A DNA stretch of 64,000 nt from Flagellimonas ochracea (GCF_009903685.1 NZ_JAAABI010000002.1:912512-976511), one strand, 5' to 3'; counted from the stretch's first letter, positions 52,108-61,546 are shown. The notes: generated by a model not told the origin, from the letters alone. Made by a program: numbers and translations.

Positions 52108-53157
52108 TTATTTTTTGAAACAAGCTTCTACCTCTTCACGAGAAGAAACTTCCAGTTTTTTGTACAGATTGTTAATGTGTGTTTTTACGGTACTATGGCT
52201 TACGAAAAGGGAAGCGGCAATCTCCTTATTACTTTTCTCTTCCAGGATATGCTCCACGATTTTTTGTTCCTGTGGAGTAAGTCTGCTCCACAGCATAGTG
52301 CTCTTTTTTGCGGCCTTCGTTCTCTTGGAAATAAAAAAATAGATGTTTGCTCCTACGGAAAGAAATAACAGTACTCCCAAAATCCAATTCCAATCCGGTG
52401 ATTTTGGCTCAGAAAATGAGGCGAGTTGTTTGTCGGTGGAAATTTCTGCTTCATACTGAGTTGTAAAGGAGGTATTGGGATATTTGGACTGAAGCCGGTC
52501 GGAAAGTTCGTTGTAATATGGGTTTTTGGATACATCTTGAAGATAAAACCTATAGGTTTTGTTTCTTCTATCCGATAGAAAATCGTAAATGTATAGCTCC
52601 GCCAGAGGTTCTTCTGTATCGGCGCCAAACTGTTGCAATGTAGAGAACCATTTGTTTAAATTGAGTTTTTTGTTGGCTTCACTGGGGAAATCCATAAAGT
52701 CAAAGGCCATTGCTTCTTTCAAAGCATCGATTTCAAGTAAAAGCGACGCCTTTAGATTGGTTGAAGCAATGGTACAAAGAGGCTGGTTCTCAAAAGAGGT
52801 GGGAAGATGAAGCGTATCCTGATTATGGGCAATGAACAAGATACTTTCACTATTCTGGCATTCCCCCAAAAAATGATCAGTGTCCATCCCTTCGAAGCAA
52901 CCATCCACATGAATACGGTATATGCGGTCGCTGTCCAAAAGATTATCACCTTCAAACTGAAAGAAGCCCAAGGAATCCACTTTGGTTTTACGGATAATCT
53001 GGTTCAAATAGATGCGAGACGCTTTTCGGTAATCCTCCACCAAGGAGAGATATACAGATTTTCCAGAATTGGATTTAGCGACTTCCCCGGTAAACCGATA
53101 TTGCCCAAAGAGCAACTCAGTATTCAGAAATAGGGATAAAACGATAAAAACCCGCAT
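52108..53157 (-). CDS. Membrane-anchored LuxR-type transcriptional regulator
   Basis: From the ATG at 53157 the protein is 349 residues; an ATG at 53202 would add 15. The N-terminus is a signal peptide (ending LLFGQ). A periplasmic domain of about 230 residues follows, whose start (FTGEVAKSNSGKSVYLSLVE) resembles a beta-sandwich. One membrane helix lies at about 256-278 and a LuxR helix-turn-helix at about 293-349 (LTPQEQKIVEHILEEKSNKE, VSHSTVKTHINNLYKKL). It is thus a one-component transmembrane regulator sensing an outside signal. Targets are unknown. Confidence 0.88.
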   Translation of the reverse strand: MRVFIVLSLFLNTELLFGQYRFTGEVAKSNSGKSVYLSLVEDYRKASRIYLNQIIRKTKVDSLGFFQFEGDNLLDSDRIYRIHVDGCFEGMDTDHFLGECQNSESILFIAHNQDTLHLPTSFENQPLCTIASTNLKASLLLEIDALKEAMAFDFMDFPSEANKKLNLNKWFSTLQQFGADTEEPLAELYIYDFLSDRRNKTYRFYLQDVSKNPYYNELSDRLQSKYPNTSFTTQYEAEISTDKQLASFSEPKSPDWNWILGVLLFLSVGANIYFFISKRTKAAKKSTMLWSRLTPQEQKIVEHILEEKSNKEIAASLFVSHSTVKTHINNLYKKLEVSSREEVEACFKK

Positions 53158-53250
53158 AGCACACCAAAAAAACAAACTAAAAATAAAGGTTTTATGTAAC
53201 AAATCGGGAAATTGGACAACTAATGAATAACATCAATCAAATTTAAGAAC

Positions 53251-53406
53251 ATGAGTTTCTGGAGAGTGCTTCTTGCCATTCTTTTTCCGCCTTTGTCCGT
53301 CATCGGAAAAGGTTGTGGGTCTTTTGTTATTGTATTACTTTTAACGCTTTGTGGATGGGTGCCCGGTGTTATTGGAGCCCTCGTCATCTTGAACAATACA
53401 AACTAA
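53251..53406 (+). CDS. Pmp3/YqaE family small membrane peptide
   Basis: A 51-residue frame on the plus strand encodes two hydrophobic helices: RVLLAILFPPLSVIGKGCG and SFVIVLLLTLCGWVPGVIGA. The PP in LFPPLSV and the GWVPG turn are hallmarks of the Pmp3/YqaE (UPF0057) family, small stress- and membrane-potential-related proteins. ATG at 53251, stop at 53404. The following lipoprotein gene starts 10 bases later, so they may be one unit. It is too short for routine gene calling. Confidence 0.88.
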   Translation: MSFWRVLLAILFPPLSVIGKGCGSFVIVLLLTLCGWVPGVIGALVILNNTN

Positions 53407-53416
53407 AGTGATACAC

Positions 53417-54157
53417 ATGAAAAAAATCCAAATCTTGGCCTTGATGGTATTCTTGGCACTGTTCACCGCATGCAATTTTACGGAAGAAATCCACTTGCAA
53501 GAAGACGGTTCGGGAAAACTTTCCATCTTTTTTGATGGTTCCGAACTGATGGAAATGGCCGGAGAAGAAATGCAAAAGAACAATGAAAAACCTGTGGATT
53601 CCCTAATTTATTTTAAGGATTTTCTAGAAGCAAAAAAAGACAGTATCGCCCAATTACCAGAAGAAGAGCAGGCCAAATTAAAAAAATTGGAGCCTTTTAC
53701 CCTGCACATGCTCATGAATCCCGAAGAGAAGTTGATGAAGTTTGACCTGTCCAGTGAGTTTAAGCAGATTGCCGAGGTGAACGATGCGTTCAACACGTTC
53801 CAAGAGGCCAGCGCCCTAGGTCCAGGAAGCAGTGCAGATCAACCAGGGCCAAAACCGATGGAAAATCATTCTACGGAAGTCAATTATAGCTTTGAGGATG
53901 GGGTGTTCACCAGAACGGCAAAAATTCTGGATGAGGAGCTTTTTGAACAGAGTTTGGACAGCTTGCAAGGAGCGGACATGTTTCTTTCGGGTTCTACCTA
54001 TACTTTAAAATATCATTTTCCGCGTAGGGTGAAATCCGCTTCCATAGAGGAGGCCACGTATAGCGCTGATGGGAAAACCCTTATTTACGAAGTAAACTTC
54101 ATGGATGTGATCAAAGATCCCAAGGCGTTGGACCTTAAGGTGGAATTGGAAGATTAG
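53417..54157 (+). CDS. Lipoprotein, function unknown
   Basis: From the ATG at 53417 the product is 246 residues; a GTG at 53408 is in frame but adds only three residues. The lipoprotein signal ends in FLALFTAC (Cys19). The mature part starts with strands NFTEEIHLQEDGSGKLSIFF and continues in helical, acidic segments rich in Glu and Lys. A disordered proline-rich linker (QPGPKPMENHS) is followed by a second beta region (TYTLKYHFPRRVKSASIEEA). No family is recognised. It probably resides in the outer membrane and follows the Pmp3-like gene. Confidence 0.8.
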   Translation: MKKIQILALMVFLALFTACNFTEEIHLQEDGSGKLSIFFDGSELMEMAGEEMQKNNEKPVDSLIYFKDFLEAKKDSIAQLPEEEQAKLKKLEPFTLHMLMNPEEKLMKFDLSSEFKQIAEVNDAFNTFQEASALGPGSSADQPGPKPMENHSTEVNYSFEDGVFTRTAKILDEELFEQSLDSLQGADMFLSGSTYTLKYHFPRRVKSASIEEATYSADGKTLIYEVNFMDVIKDPKALDLKVELED

Positions 54158-54177
54158 TTGGACCGTGAAGCACTTCG

Positions 54178-54185
54178 TATCTTTG
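54178..54185 (+). promoter_or_regulatory. -7 element immediately before lipB
   Basis: TATCTTTG matches TAnnTTTG and ends five bases before the lipB ATG, predicting a leaderless or near-leaderless mRNA. Confidence 0.5.
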
Positions 54186-54189
54186 TAGG

Positions 54190-54906
54190 ATGAACAAGAA
54201 AGTTGTCCTTCAAGATTTAGGCCACAAGGATTATAAGGAAACTTGGGATTACCAAGAGGCCCTGTTCAAGGAAATTATTGACCTAAAGGTCAAAAATCGA
54301 AGGGAGAACACCCAACTGCCCACGCCCAATCATTTTCTATTTGTGGAACACCCACATGTGTACACTTTGGGCAAAAGTGGAGACATCGGTAATTTGCTGG
54401 TGGATGAAAACATACTCCAGGAAAAAGGTGCCACTTTTTACAAGATCAATCGCGGCGGCGACATTACCTACCACGGACCGGGGCAGGTAGTGGGCTATCC
54501 CATTTTGGATTTGGACAATTTTTTTACGGACATCCACAAATACCTGCGGTTTTTGGAGGAAATGGTGATTTTGACCTTGGATGAATACGGGCTTGAAGCA
54601 GAACGCTCCAAAGGAGAGACAGGGGTATGGTTGGATGTTGGCACCCCTTTTGCCAGAAAAATTTGCGCCATGGGCGTGCGTGCCAGCCGCTGGGTGACCA
54701 TGCATGGGTTTGCATTGAATGTTAATGCCGATCTTGGTTATTTTGACCTAATGATTCCCTGTGGTATCAAGGACAAGGCAGTGACTTCGCTCAATGTGGA
54801 ACTTGGGAAAAAGGAAGTTGACATGGACGAAGTGAAACAGAAACTGCAGCACCACTTTCAACAACTTTTTGAAGCGGAAATGATGCTCCAAAACAGTGAT
54901 GCTTAA
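54190..54906 (+). CDS. lipB: Octanoyl-ACP:protein N-octanoyltransferase
   Basis: LipB transfers octanoate from acyl-carrier protein to lipoyl domains, the first step of lipoate synthesis. The 238-residue product has RGGDITYHGPGQVVGYPILD at about 94-113 and the thiol Cys191 in IPCGIKDKAVTSLNVE, which forms the acyl-enzyme. The lysine in the second motif (IRKICAMG-type RKICAMGVR) is present. Length and start are standard. The promoter element lies only five bases upstream. Confidence 0.95.
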   Translation: MNKKVVLQDLGHKDYKETWDYQEALFKEIIDLKVKNRRENTQLPTPNHFLFVEHPHVYTLGKSGDIGNLLVDENILQEKGATFYKINRGGDITYHGPGQVVGYPILDLDNFFTDIHKYLRFLEEMVILTLDEYGLEAERSKGETGVWLDVGTPFARKICAMGVRASRWVTMHGFALNVNADLGYFDLMIPCGIKDKAVTSLNVELGKKEVDMDEVKQKLQHHFQQLFEAEMMLQNSDA

Positions 54907-55031
54907 TTTTGACTTACACATCAATTCATTGGCGGCCCTCGTCAATATCTGCTCCAATTTTTAGGAGAAAAAAGGCTAACTTCACTTATCGTCGGATATA
55001 AATTATTAAAACGAATTCATATCCTTAATAA

Positions 55032-55041
55032 GTTGTGCTCA
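55032..55041 (+). repeat. Cassette 3 start box (R'-like)
   Basis: GTTGTGCTCA begins cassette 3. Its complement TGAGCACAAC differs at one position from TGAGCATAAC at 56052-56061, the R'' box of the site that ends the cassette. The sequence from 54907 to 55031 has no gene. Confidence 0.55.
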
Positions 55042-55096
55042 ATTGTAACCTTTGACATTTTTAAGCGTCTTTATACAGATGTTTAATATAATGTAC

Positions 55097-56041
55097 ATGA
55101 AACAATTAATATTAGTCTTAGTCATTTGGGTGTTTTCGTTTAAGATGTTTGCCCAAACTATTGAACCAAAACCATTTGAATATCCCTTTAAAGTGCTTGT
55201 TTATGATTTGCCTACAGCATCAAATGGCATAAATTACAGGATATATATCAGGGAACCCCTTAGAGATGCTGAAAATGGTGAGCAAGCTTCTGCCTTCTAT
55301 TTTCTTGACCCTTTAAGGTTATTTGTTCCTTCAGCTGCAATGAGCTCCAATTATGAATACTTTAACTATATTCCATCTGCATATTTCATTGGTATAGGCT
55401 ATAGCAATGAAGCAGACGGTATACCAAAAGTAGAAAATCGAACTAGAGATTATACACCGACCAAATTCACTCCACCTGATAGCACTCATTTTCTCGCATC
55501 CAGTCCTGTAGATTATATTGGTTCAGGTGGTACGGCCGCATTTTTAAAAGTTCTTAAAGATGAGCTTATTCCTTTTGTTGAAGAGCATTGCAATGTAAGT
55601 GATTCTGATAGGGTTTTAATTGGAAATTCCCTTAGTGGTCTAGCAGCAACACATACGTTACTTACCCAACCAGACTTGTTTAATCGTTATCTTATTATAA
55701 GTCCATCGTTATGGTGGGACGATTGGAACAATGACAGGCATGACAGATATGTTATGAAACAAGTTTCAGCTCTGAATAAGAATTTATTCAGTAGTGAAAC
55801 GAGAGTATATTTTGCAGTTGGTGAAGAAGAAGAAGGCATGGGGATGGTTACTGACTTGTATCTTTTGGTCAATAAACTAAAAATGAAAAGGATTGATAAT
55901 TTGAAATTATTTTTAGATGTGCTTGAAGGAGAGCAACATGAGGGTGTCTTTCCTTCCGCGTTTATGAAAGGAATTATCGGAATATATAGCAATGAAGAAA
56001 AAAGGAGACCATCTGCATCACCAGTTAAATGGGAAAATTGA
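55097..56041 (+). CDS. Alpha/beta-hydrolase esterase on an integron-like cassette
   Basis: From the ATG at 55097 the protein is 314 residues; an upstream ATG at 55052 adds 15 polar residues. A signal peptide ends near KMFAQ. The rest fits the 'putative esterase' (esterase D-like) family: the nucleophile Ser178 is in RVLIGNSLSGLAATH, and a catalytic His281 lies in GEQHEGVFPSAF. An acidic third member is not certain. The substrate is unknown; siderophore esters and acyl-thioesters are family options. The gene is AT-rich compared with lipB and stands alone between two recombination-site boxes. Confidence 0.85.
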   Translation: MKQLILVLVIWVFSFKMFAQTIEPKPFEYPFKVLVYDLPTASNGINYRIYIREPLRDAENGEQASAFYFLDPLRLFVPSAAMSSNYEYFNYIPSAYFIGIGYSNEADGIPKVENRTRDYTPTKFTPPDSTHFLASSPVDYIGSGGTAAFLKVLKDELIPFVEEHCNVSDSDRVLIGNSLSGLAATHTLLTQPDLFNRYLIISPSLWWDDWNNDRHDRYVMKQVSALNKNLFSSETRVYFAVGEEEEGMGMVTDLYLLVNKLKMKRIDNLKLFLDVLEGEQHEGVFPSAFMKGIIGIYSNEEKRRPSASPVKWEN

Positions 56042-56051
56042 TAAGAAACAC

Positions 56052-56174
56052 TGAGCATAACATTTTGTATAAGCAATAGCGGGAAAGTGCTTAAATTGAA
56101 GGGCTGTAACCCGTTCGAGCTTTGTTTCGGTTTGACAGGTTTGTGGTACGCAAATCGCTACTGCTCATACAATT
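56052..56174 (+). repeat. attC-like site ending cassette 3
   Basis: The R'' box TGAGCATAAC is followed by the arm TTGTATAAGCAATAGCG (56065-56081). After about 74 bases the inverse arm CGCTACTGCTCATACAA (56156-56172) pairs at 15 of 17 positions. The element starts 10 bases after the esterase stop. Beyond 56174, up to 56306, only a small perfect hairpin (CTGACAC-CTT-GTGTCAG near 56229-56245) is visible. Confidence 0.65.
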
Positions 56175-56306
56175 CACCGATAAGTGAACCTACCATATTT
56201 TTCTCCTTTTATTTGCAAAGCAAATGAGGCTGACACCTTGTGTCAGGTTCTCTATGTATCAACCAAAAAACCGAGGCACCCGAACCAGGTCTCTCCATAT
56301 TGTTTC

Positions 56307-56987
56307 CTAAAGCTGATATGCCGTTAGCGCTACGGTTCCTCGAAGCGGACCATCCACGTACTCATAGTCTTCCGATTTCATCATACCAATACCTTCGGCC
56401 AACCACTGTTTGGTATGTGAATTAATGGTGGCTCCCATGTTCATGATCATATCATGGCTAACAATAAAACATTCTCTGGACACTCCATTGGGATCCGTCA
56501 AGGTTTCCGTTCCTTCCACTTTACGGTTGACCATTTTTATGGAGATGTTCATTACGCCAGGAGTACCGCCCGATTTTAGTTGCATTTCTGCATCAGGAAG
56601 GGGAAGCCCCACGCTAAGTTCATTGGGGATATAAATATTGGTGCCGGTAACTTCGACATCTATATTGGAATATCGAGATAAAATGCCACCTCCCATAGAA
56701 TTGAAATCCATGGCAACTCCGTCGTCAGTACATGAAATGTCGTAATGTGCATTGCTCAACACGGTTCCACCTCTGGCCATGGTGTAGGTATAGCGTCCAG
56801 AATCGCCGGTTACTTCGTTCACTTCATATGTTACAGTTCCTTGCGCAGTATTGTCTTGGTCATACATGGTGAGTGTAAACTTTGCCCCTTCTATCAAGGG
56901 ATAAAACTTACTGCACCTGCCTTGGGCCATCAGGATATTACCGCCAAGGAAGAGCGAAATTAAAATGGTGTAAACTATTTTTTTCAT
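56307..56987 (-). CDS. TapB/DUF3108-like exported protein
   Basis: The 226-residue protein has a signal peptide ending near NILMAQ. The mature domain is beta-rich, with alternating strands such as GAKFTLTMYDQDNTAQGTVT, YDISCTDDGVAMDF and IYIPNELSVGLPLPDAEM. This fits the TapB/DUF3108 family, beta-barrel-like periplasmic proteins associated with the envelope. Three Cys residues could form disulfides. It is followed on the same strand by the OmpA gene, only two bases upstream of its start, so they are one transcription unit. Confidence 0.75.
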   Translation of the reverse strand: MKKIVYTILISLFLGGNILMAQGRCSKFYPLIEGAKFTLTMYDQDNTAQGTVTYEVNEVTGDSGRYTYTMARGGTVLSNAHYDISCTDDGVAMDFNSMGGGILSRYSNIDVEVTGTNIYIPNELSVGLPLPDAEMQLKSGGTPGVMNISIKMVNRKVEGTETLTDPNGVSRECFIVSHDMIMNMGATINSHTKQWLAEGIGMMKSEDYEYVDGPLRGTVALTAYQL

Positions 56988-56989
56988 GG

Positions 56990-58333
56990 TTATTGTTTTA
57001 TGAATTCCACTCTTCTGTTCTGGGCCTTGCCATCCGGGGTATTGTTATCACCAACAGGATCAGATTCTCCCTTGCCTTCGCTCGTCAATCGGCCGGAATC
57101 AATCCCGTAGACGGAAACCAAGGCATTTTTGACGGCTTCAGCACGATTCTTGGACAATTTCATGTTGCTCTCTTCCGAACCATCGGCATCGGTATGCCCC
57201 ACAATTTTAAGCTTCATGCTCGATTCCTGTTTCAACACTTGGGAAATCTGCCGGATGATTCCCATGGATTGGGGTTGAATATTGTCCGAGCCCGAATCGA
57301 AAAGAATCCCGTTAGTGGATATTTTCCCTTCAGAAATCAATTTTCTTCTTAAATCGACACCGCCCTCAGCCACTTTTAAGTTGGTGATGAACACTTGCTC
57401 TTTGCCATCCTTGAATCCGTTGGCATGGAATTTAACTGTATTTATTACGCTTCCCGGTGCTATCAATCTGGGGACGTCGACATACTTTACTTCATTTACC
57501 CACAGTCTAAAACGTTGGTTGTTTACTGCAATGGAAATGTGGGGACTATTCAAGACCTCGTCCCGAATATCCGCTGCAACAGTACTACGTATTTCACGTT
57601 TTCCGGCAATGTTGTTTTGAATGGTAATCCCGATGGGAGAATATTGGCAAAAAGGAATCTCTGCGTACGCATAATTTCTTCCTTGGTCAAATTTGTCATT
57701 TTCACTTAGGTAGATTGCAAGCTTGCTATTGGAGGACGTCTTCCTATCTATGCCGACTCCAGCGATATCAAATTCGATGGTATACTCCTCTGGCAGTTTG
57801 GGGACATCAGGAATATAATAGATGTTGAATCCAGATTTGATGCTTAACCATTTTTGTGGGGAATCACCTAAAGTTACTATTTCCCCGCCCGCATTTGTAT
57901 TCCACTTAGACGGAAAGTCGCCAACAAAATCATTGCCAAAATCATCGAAGAACATAAGCTTGTCACCGGGAACATAATCAAATTTGCTGTAGACGGCAAT
58001 GGTTTTCTCGGAACTTGAAGCTGCACCTTTATTGGAACCCGAAGAACCTTCCGAACCACCTCCCGAAGAATTGCCAGAAGAATTACCAGAATCGGTTCCA
58101 CCACCATTGGTATTTGGAGCTTGTTTACCCCCAGAACCTGGTTCCAGAATACTGTCAAGGGCTTGGTCGGTTTTTTCGGATGTTTCCTTTTCTACTCGTC
58201 GTTCTACTGTGCGTTCGGCAGCCTTTTCAGCTTTTTTTGCCAGTTTTTTGAAAAATTGGGCATTGGCGTTAAGTCCAAATCCCAACATCAGCACAATGGA
58301 CAATGAGATTTTGACTACGGATGAGGTTTTCAT
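56990..58333 (-). CDS. OmpA-family outer-membrane protein
   Basis: The 447-residue protein has a signal peptide ending near ANAQF. A short charged helix (AKKAEKAAERTVERRVEKET) and a low-complexity Ser/Gly linker (GNSSGNSSGGGSEGSSGSN) follow. The middle part (about 110-330) is beta-rich (FDYVPGDKLMFFDDFGNDFV), a domain I cannot name. The C-terminal OmpA peptidoglycan-binding domain (about 335-447) has IVGHTDADGSEESNMKLSKN and NRRVEF. It links the outer membrane to the wall. It is the upstream gene of the pair with the TapB-like gene. Confidence 0.9.
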   Translation of the reverse strand: MKTSSVVKISLSIVLMLGFGLNANAQFFKKLAKKAEKAAERTVERRVEKETSEKTDQALDSILEPGSGGKQAPNTNGGGTDSGNSSGNSSGGGSEGSSGSNKGAASSSEKTIAVYSKFDYVPGDKLMFFDDFGNDFVGDFPSKWNTNAGGEIVTLGDSPQKWLSIKSGFNIYYIPDVPKLPEEYTIEFDIAGVGIDRKTSSNSKLAIYLSENDKFDQGRNYAYAEIPFCQYSPIGITIQNNIAGKREIRSTVAADIRDEVLNSPHISIAVNNQRFRLWVNEVKYVDVPRLIAPGSVINTVKFHANGFKDGKEQVFITNLKVAEGGVDLRRKLISEGKISTNGILFDSGSDNIQPQSMGIIRQISQVLKQESSMKLKIVGHTDADGSEESNMKLSKNRAEAVKNALVSVYGIDSGRLTSEGKGESDPVGDNNTPDGKAQNRRVEFIKQ

Positions 58334-58463
58334 TTTTATAGTGTTTTGATTGTGTGCTCCTTAAGGTAAGAATAAGCACTTGAATCTACAAAAAGAACCA
58401 TACAAAACACCTAAACTTGTATGTTCGGCTCAAACAATTGTATGAATAGTTGTATACCCCTTA

Positions 58464-60920
58464 TTAATTCATTTTGTAGACAATCAAGGAATTTTCCTGA
58501 TCTTTGGCAACCAGCTCCAGTTTTTTGTCGTTGTCCATATCGGTTAGGTCAATTAAAGAACTACCAAAGACAGGAAAGTTTGCAATGGGTTCGGCCTGGC
58601 TGTCGAACATATAGATCTTTTGGTTTTGGATGTCCGTGACACTCACATAAATTTTGTCGTAGATGTAAAAAATCTTGGGTTTTGAGTAAACGCCCAGCTC
58701 CAGTTCCACTTTTTTGCCCTTAATACTAAGAATATTGTCGTTCATCAGCGCTAGGGTCTTGCTTGTGGCATACATGCCGTGGTCTGCGTTCAGGTTAAAG
58801 TTGGTGGCAGTGAGCTTTCCACGGGTGTCTATTTGATGGAGCACACCTTTTTGGTTGGTCATTGAAATTTTATTTCGATAAAGGAACACTTCGTTGGATG
58901 AAAAATCGATTTTCTCATCCACTTTGATCCGTTCACGCCCCACGCGATGTAAAATTTTGATTCTATCGTTTTCCAGTTGAAAAACAAGATAATCCTTGTT
59001 GCCGACCCGAAAGTGCTTCGGAGTTTTTATGATGGGGCTCTCTGCCTCTTTGAAGGTAAAACCACTTACTATTTTTCCGCTGTTGCCGTACATATAAACT
59101 TTGCGTCCTTGCGTAATCACGAATCGATAGTCCTTTTTGCCTTCATAATCAAATACAGCCAGTGGATTTAGGTTGCCGCCCTCAAAATCAATCTTAAAAG
59201 GAGGCACTTCATCCCCATTGCGGTCAATGATCATAAACTGGTTATTGGTACAAAACGCCAATTGTAGCCTTCCATTTTTATAGATGTCCACTTGAGCTAT
59301 GGCGCCCTGTATGCGTCCTTCGAGCTGTTTGGACCAAAGCACCTTGCCGTCCGTTGAAATAAGATAGAGCACATTGTTTTGATCTTGAACCACGATTTCC
59401 TGTTTGTTGGTTCTGTGGTTCTTCACAAATTGTGGGTCGATGGCCAAGTCGGTATCCAGTTCCAAGGTGAACAACGGGGTCACCGTATTGCTCTCAACGG
59501 CACGTCCAATTTTGGAAATAAAAACATTGAAGTGCGCAAAATCATTTTCGGACACTACTTGGGATGCAAAGGCAAACTCCGAAAGATCTGCTTCTTTTAG
59601 GGAATTGGAAAGTTCGGGGGAAAATTCTTGTTCGGCAAAAAGTTCAATACCAGCTTTATCTGCAATAAAAAGCATGGAAGACTCATTGGCTAGTGGGGCT
59701 TTCGCCGTGGTAAAAATTGCAGAGCTTCCAAAGGAAGAGGTTCCCCTGTAATTATTGATTATGGTCTGGAGTGGTTCCTTGCTTTCAGCGAACACGAAGC
59801 TGTTTTCCAAAATAGTGTAAAAATTGGACTGAAAATCTTGCACCAGTGGGGCAAATGCTTCAGTGATGAGATCAGGAATACCCAATCCAATGATCTCACT
59901 GCCTTGGTAGGATTGTGTGTTGGTCTTGTTGCTTTCCAAGAACTCAGAAAGGCCATCTGTACCAAACGAATGTAAAACAACAGTTTTTTGACCGTTAAGA
60001 TAGATGAGTCCTATCTCTTCCGTCGTTTGGAATAGCGAATCTATTGGCTTTACACGGTCTAAATAGGTATTCTGATTTTTTGCGAAGACCTGATAATCAT
60101 CAAAAGTATACGAAACCACGGCCTGTGCATTTAAAGGGGCCACCAAAGGTGTTTTATTTAAAAGGGGAGAGGTGCCCTTAAAAAGGCTGATAAAACTTTT
60201 GGTTGAGTCTGATGCCAATGCTACTCCGTTTAGGCTGAACGCATCAGAATTGGCCGAAAAATCCAAGGACACCCATTCAGAAAAGGGGTGGTCAATTTTA
60301 TCTTGGTTTTTATGAAGTGAAAGTAGTGAATTGTCCTCGGCCAAATTCAAAAATAGTGCAGCAGACTTATCTGGGTCAACGGTTTGATACAATTTTTCCA
60401 AAGACGGATCAACAGAATTGCCTTTTTTGGTTCGTACTATATTTTCCATCAAAAGTTGGGAAGAACTCAACAATATATTGTCGCTGTCATGCCATCCAAA
60501 AATGGTATTTTCCTCCACAGAATACTTGGTTATCTTGTGGTTTTGGTAGTTCAGTGTTTCAACGGTTTTGTTGGAAGCTTGGTCAAGATCAAAAAAATCC
60601 GGACTATTCTTGGCAACCATCACAAAGCCATAGTTTTCCTTTCCAATTTCATAAATCGCTAAGAGGCACGGTTGTTCGGCGGCCACATAGTCCAACGTCT
60701 TCATTTCGTCGGTCAGTGCTTGGTTCAACGCAAAGTTTTTTGTGTTTTCCAAGAAAGTATTGTTCTTCAATTCGCTCTTAAAGTTGGACAGATTGGTGAT
60801 TTTGAGTATGGCGGCTGGGGTAGGGGGCAAATAACCCAATAAGGATTCTTCGGTTGGCAACTTTTTTTGACAGGATATGATCAATGACGCTGATAAGAAA
60901 AACAGTACACGCAATTTCAT
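58464..60920 (-). CDS. Large lipoprotein with propeller-like C-terminus
   Basis: From the ATG at 60920 the product is 818 residues; an ATG at 60938 would add six. A lipoprotein signal ends in SLIISC. The N-terminal two thirds mix helices and strands without a family I can name. The C-terminal third contains several repeated blocks like VLYLISTDGKVLWSKQLEGR and QKIYMFDSQAEPIANFPVFG, resembling PQQ/beta-propeller blades. Role unknown; such lipoproteins are common in Flavobacteria. It lies 29 bases from the rnhB stop on the same strand, so both may be transcribed together. Confidence 0.78.
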   Translation of the reverse strand: MKLRVLFFLSASLIISCQKKLPTEESLLGYLPPTPAAILKITNLSNFKSELKNNTFLENTKNFALNQALTDEMKTLDYVAAEQPCLLAIYEIGKENYGFVMVAKNSPDFFDLDQASNKTVETLNYQNHKITKYSVEENTIFGWHDSDNILLSSSQLLMENIVRTKKGNSVDPSLEKLYQTVDPDKSAALFLNLAEDNSLLSLHKNQDKIDHPFSEWVSLDFSANSDAFSLNGVALASDSTKSFISLFKGTSPLLNKTPLVAPLNAQAVVSYTFDDYQVFAKNQNTYLDRVKPIDSLFQTTEEIGLIYLNGQKTVVLHSFGTDGLSEFLESNKTNTQSYQGSEIIGLGIPDLITEAFAPLVQDFQSNFYTILENSFVFAESKEPLQTIINNYRGTSSFGSSAIFTTAKAPLANESSMLFIADKAGIELFAEQEFSPELSNSLKEADLSEFAFASQVVSENDFAHFNVFISKIGRAVESNTVTPLFTLELDTDLAIDPQFVKNHRTNKQEIVVQDQNNVLYLISTDGKVLWSKQLEGRIQGAIAQVDIYKNGRLQLAFCTNNQFMIIDRNGDEVPPFKIDFEGGNLNPLAVFDYEGKKDYRFVITQGRKVYMYGNSGKIVSGFTFKEAESPIIKTPKHFRVGNKDYLVFQLENDRIKILHRVGRERIKVDEKIDFSSNEVFLYRNKISMTNQKGVLHQIDTRGKLTATNFNLNADHGMYATSKTLALMNDNILSIKGKKVELELGVYSKPKIFYIYDKIYVSVTDIQNQKIYMFDSQAEPIANFPVFGSSLIDLTDMDNDKKLELVAKDQENSLIVYKMN

Positions 60921-60949
60921 TGTTGAAGTTTGAAACAAAGTTAGGACTT

Positions 60950-61546
60950 TTAAATATCCAAGGTCAATTGTTCGGGTAGTTGTCTAAAGCTTTTTCGATG
61001 ATATTTTGTCAACCCATATTTTCTTATGGCCTCTCGGTGTTCTTTTGTGGGATATCCTTTGTTCTTTATCCAATTGTACATCGGAAACTCTTGGTGAATG
61101 GTGGCCATATATTCATCGCGATAGGTTTTGGCCAAAATGGAGGCAGCTGCAATACTCCTGTATTTACCATCTCCTTTTATTATGCATTTGTGCTCAATAC
61201 TAGGATATGGCTTAAACCGGTTGCCATCCACCAAAATAAAACTGGGATTTTGTTCCAAGGTATCCAGGGCCCGGTGCATGGCCAAAAAAGAAGCGTTCAA
61301 AATGTTCACTTGATCGATTTCTTCTTGAAAAACATGACAAACCGAAAAGGAAACCGCCTCTTTTTCAAGAATTGGTCTTAGCAAATCCCGTTTGTTTTCG
61401 GAAAGCTGCTTGGAATCGTTCAGCAGTTGATGTCCAAAATTTTGGGGCAAGATAATGGCCGCTGCGGTCACTGGCCCGGCCAAACAGCCTCTTCCAGCCT
61501 CATCCGTTCCGGCTTCATCCAAATATTTATAGCGCTCTTTTAACAT
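60950..61546 (-). CDS. rnhB: Ribonuclease HII
   Basis: RNase HII removes ribonucleotides from DNA and RNA in hybrids. The product is 198 residues from the ATG at 61546; an ATG at 61564 would add six and is less usual. Active-site Asp15 and Glu16 are in [13 protein letters not shown], and a further Asp in [20 protein letters not shown]. The sequence [16 protein letters not shown] near the C-terminus is also a family hallmark. Length is typical. The lipoprotein gene follows on the same strand. Confidence 0.95.
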   Translation of the reverse strand: MLKERYKYLDEAGTDEAGRGCLAGPVTAAAIILPQNFGHQLLNDSKQLSENKRDLLRPILEKEAVSFSVCHVFQEEIDQVNILNASFLAMHRALDTLEQNPSFILVDGNRFKPYPSIEHKCIIKGDGKYRSIAAASILAKTYRDEYMATIHQEFPMYNWIKNKGYPTKEHREAIRKYGLTKYHRKSFRQLPEQLTLDI

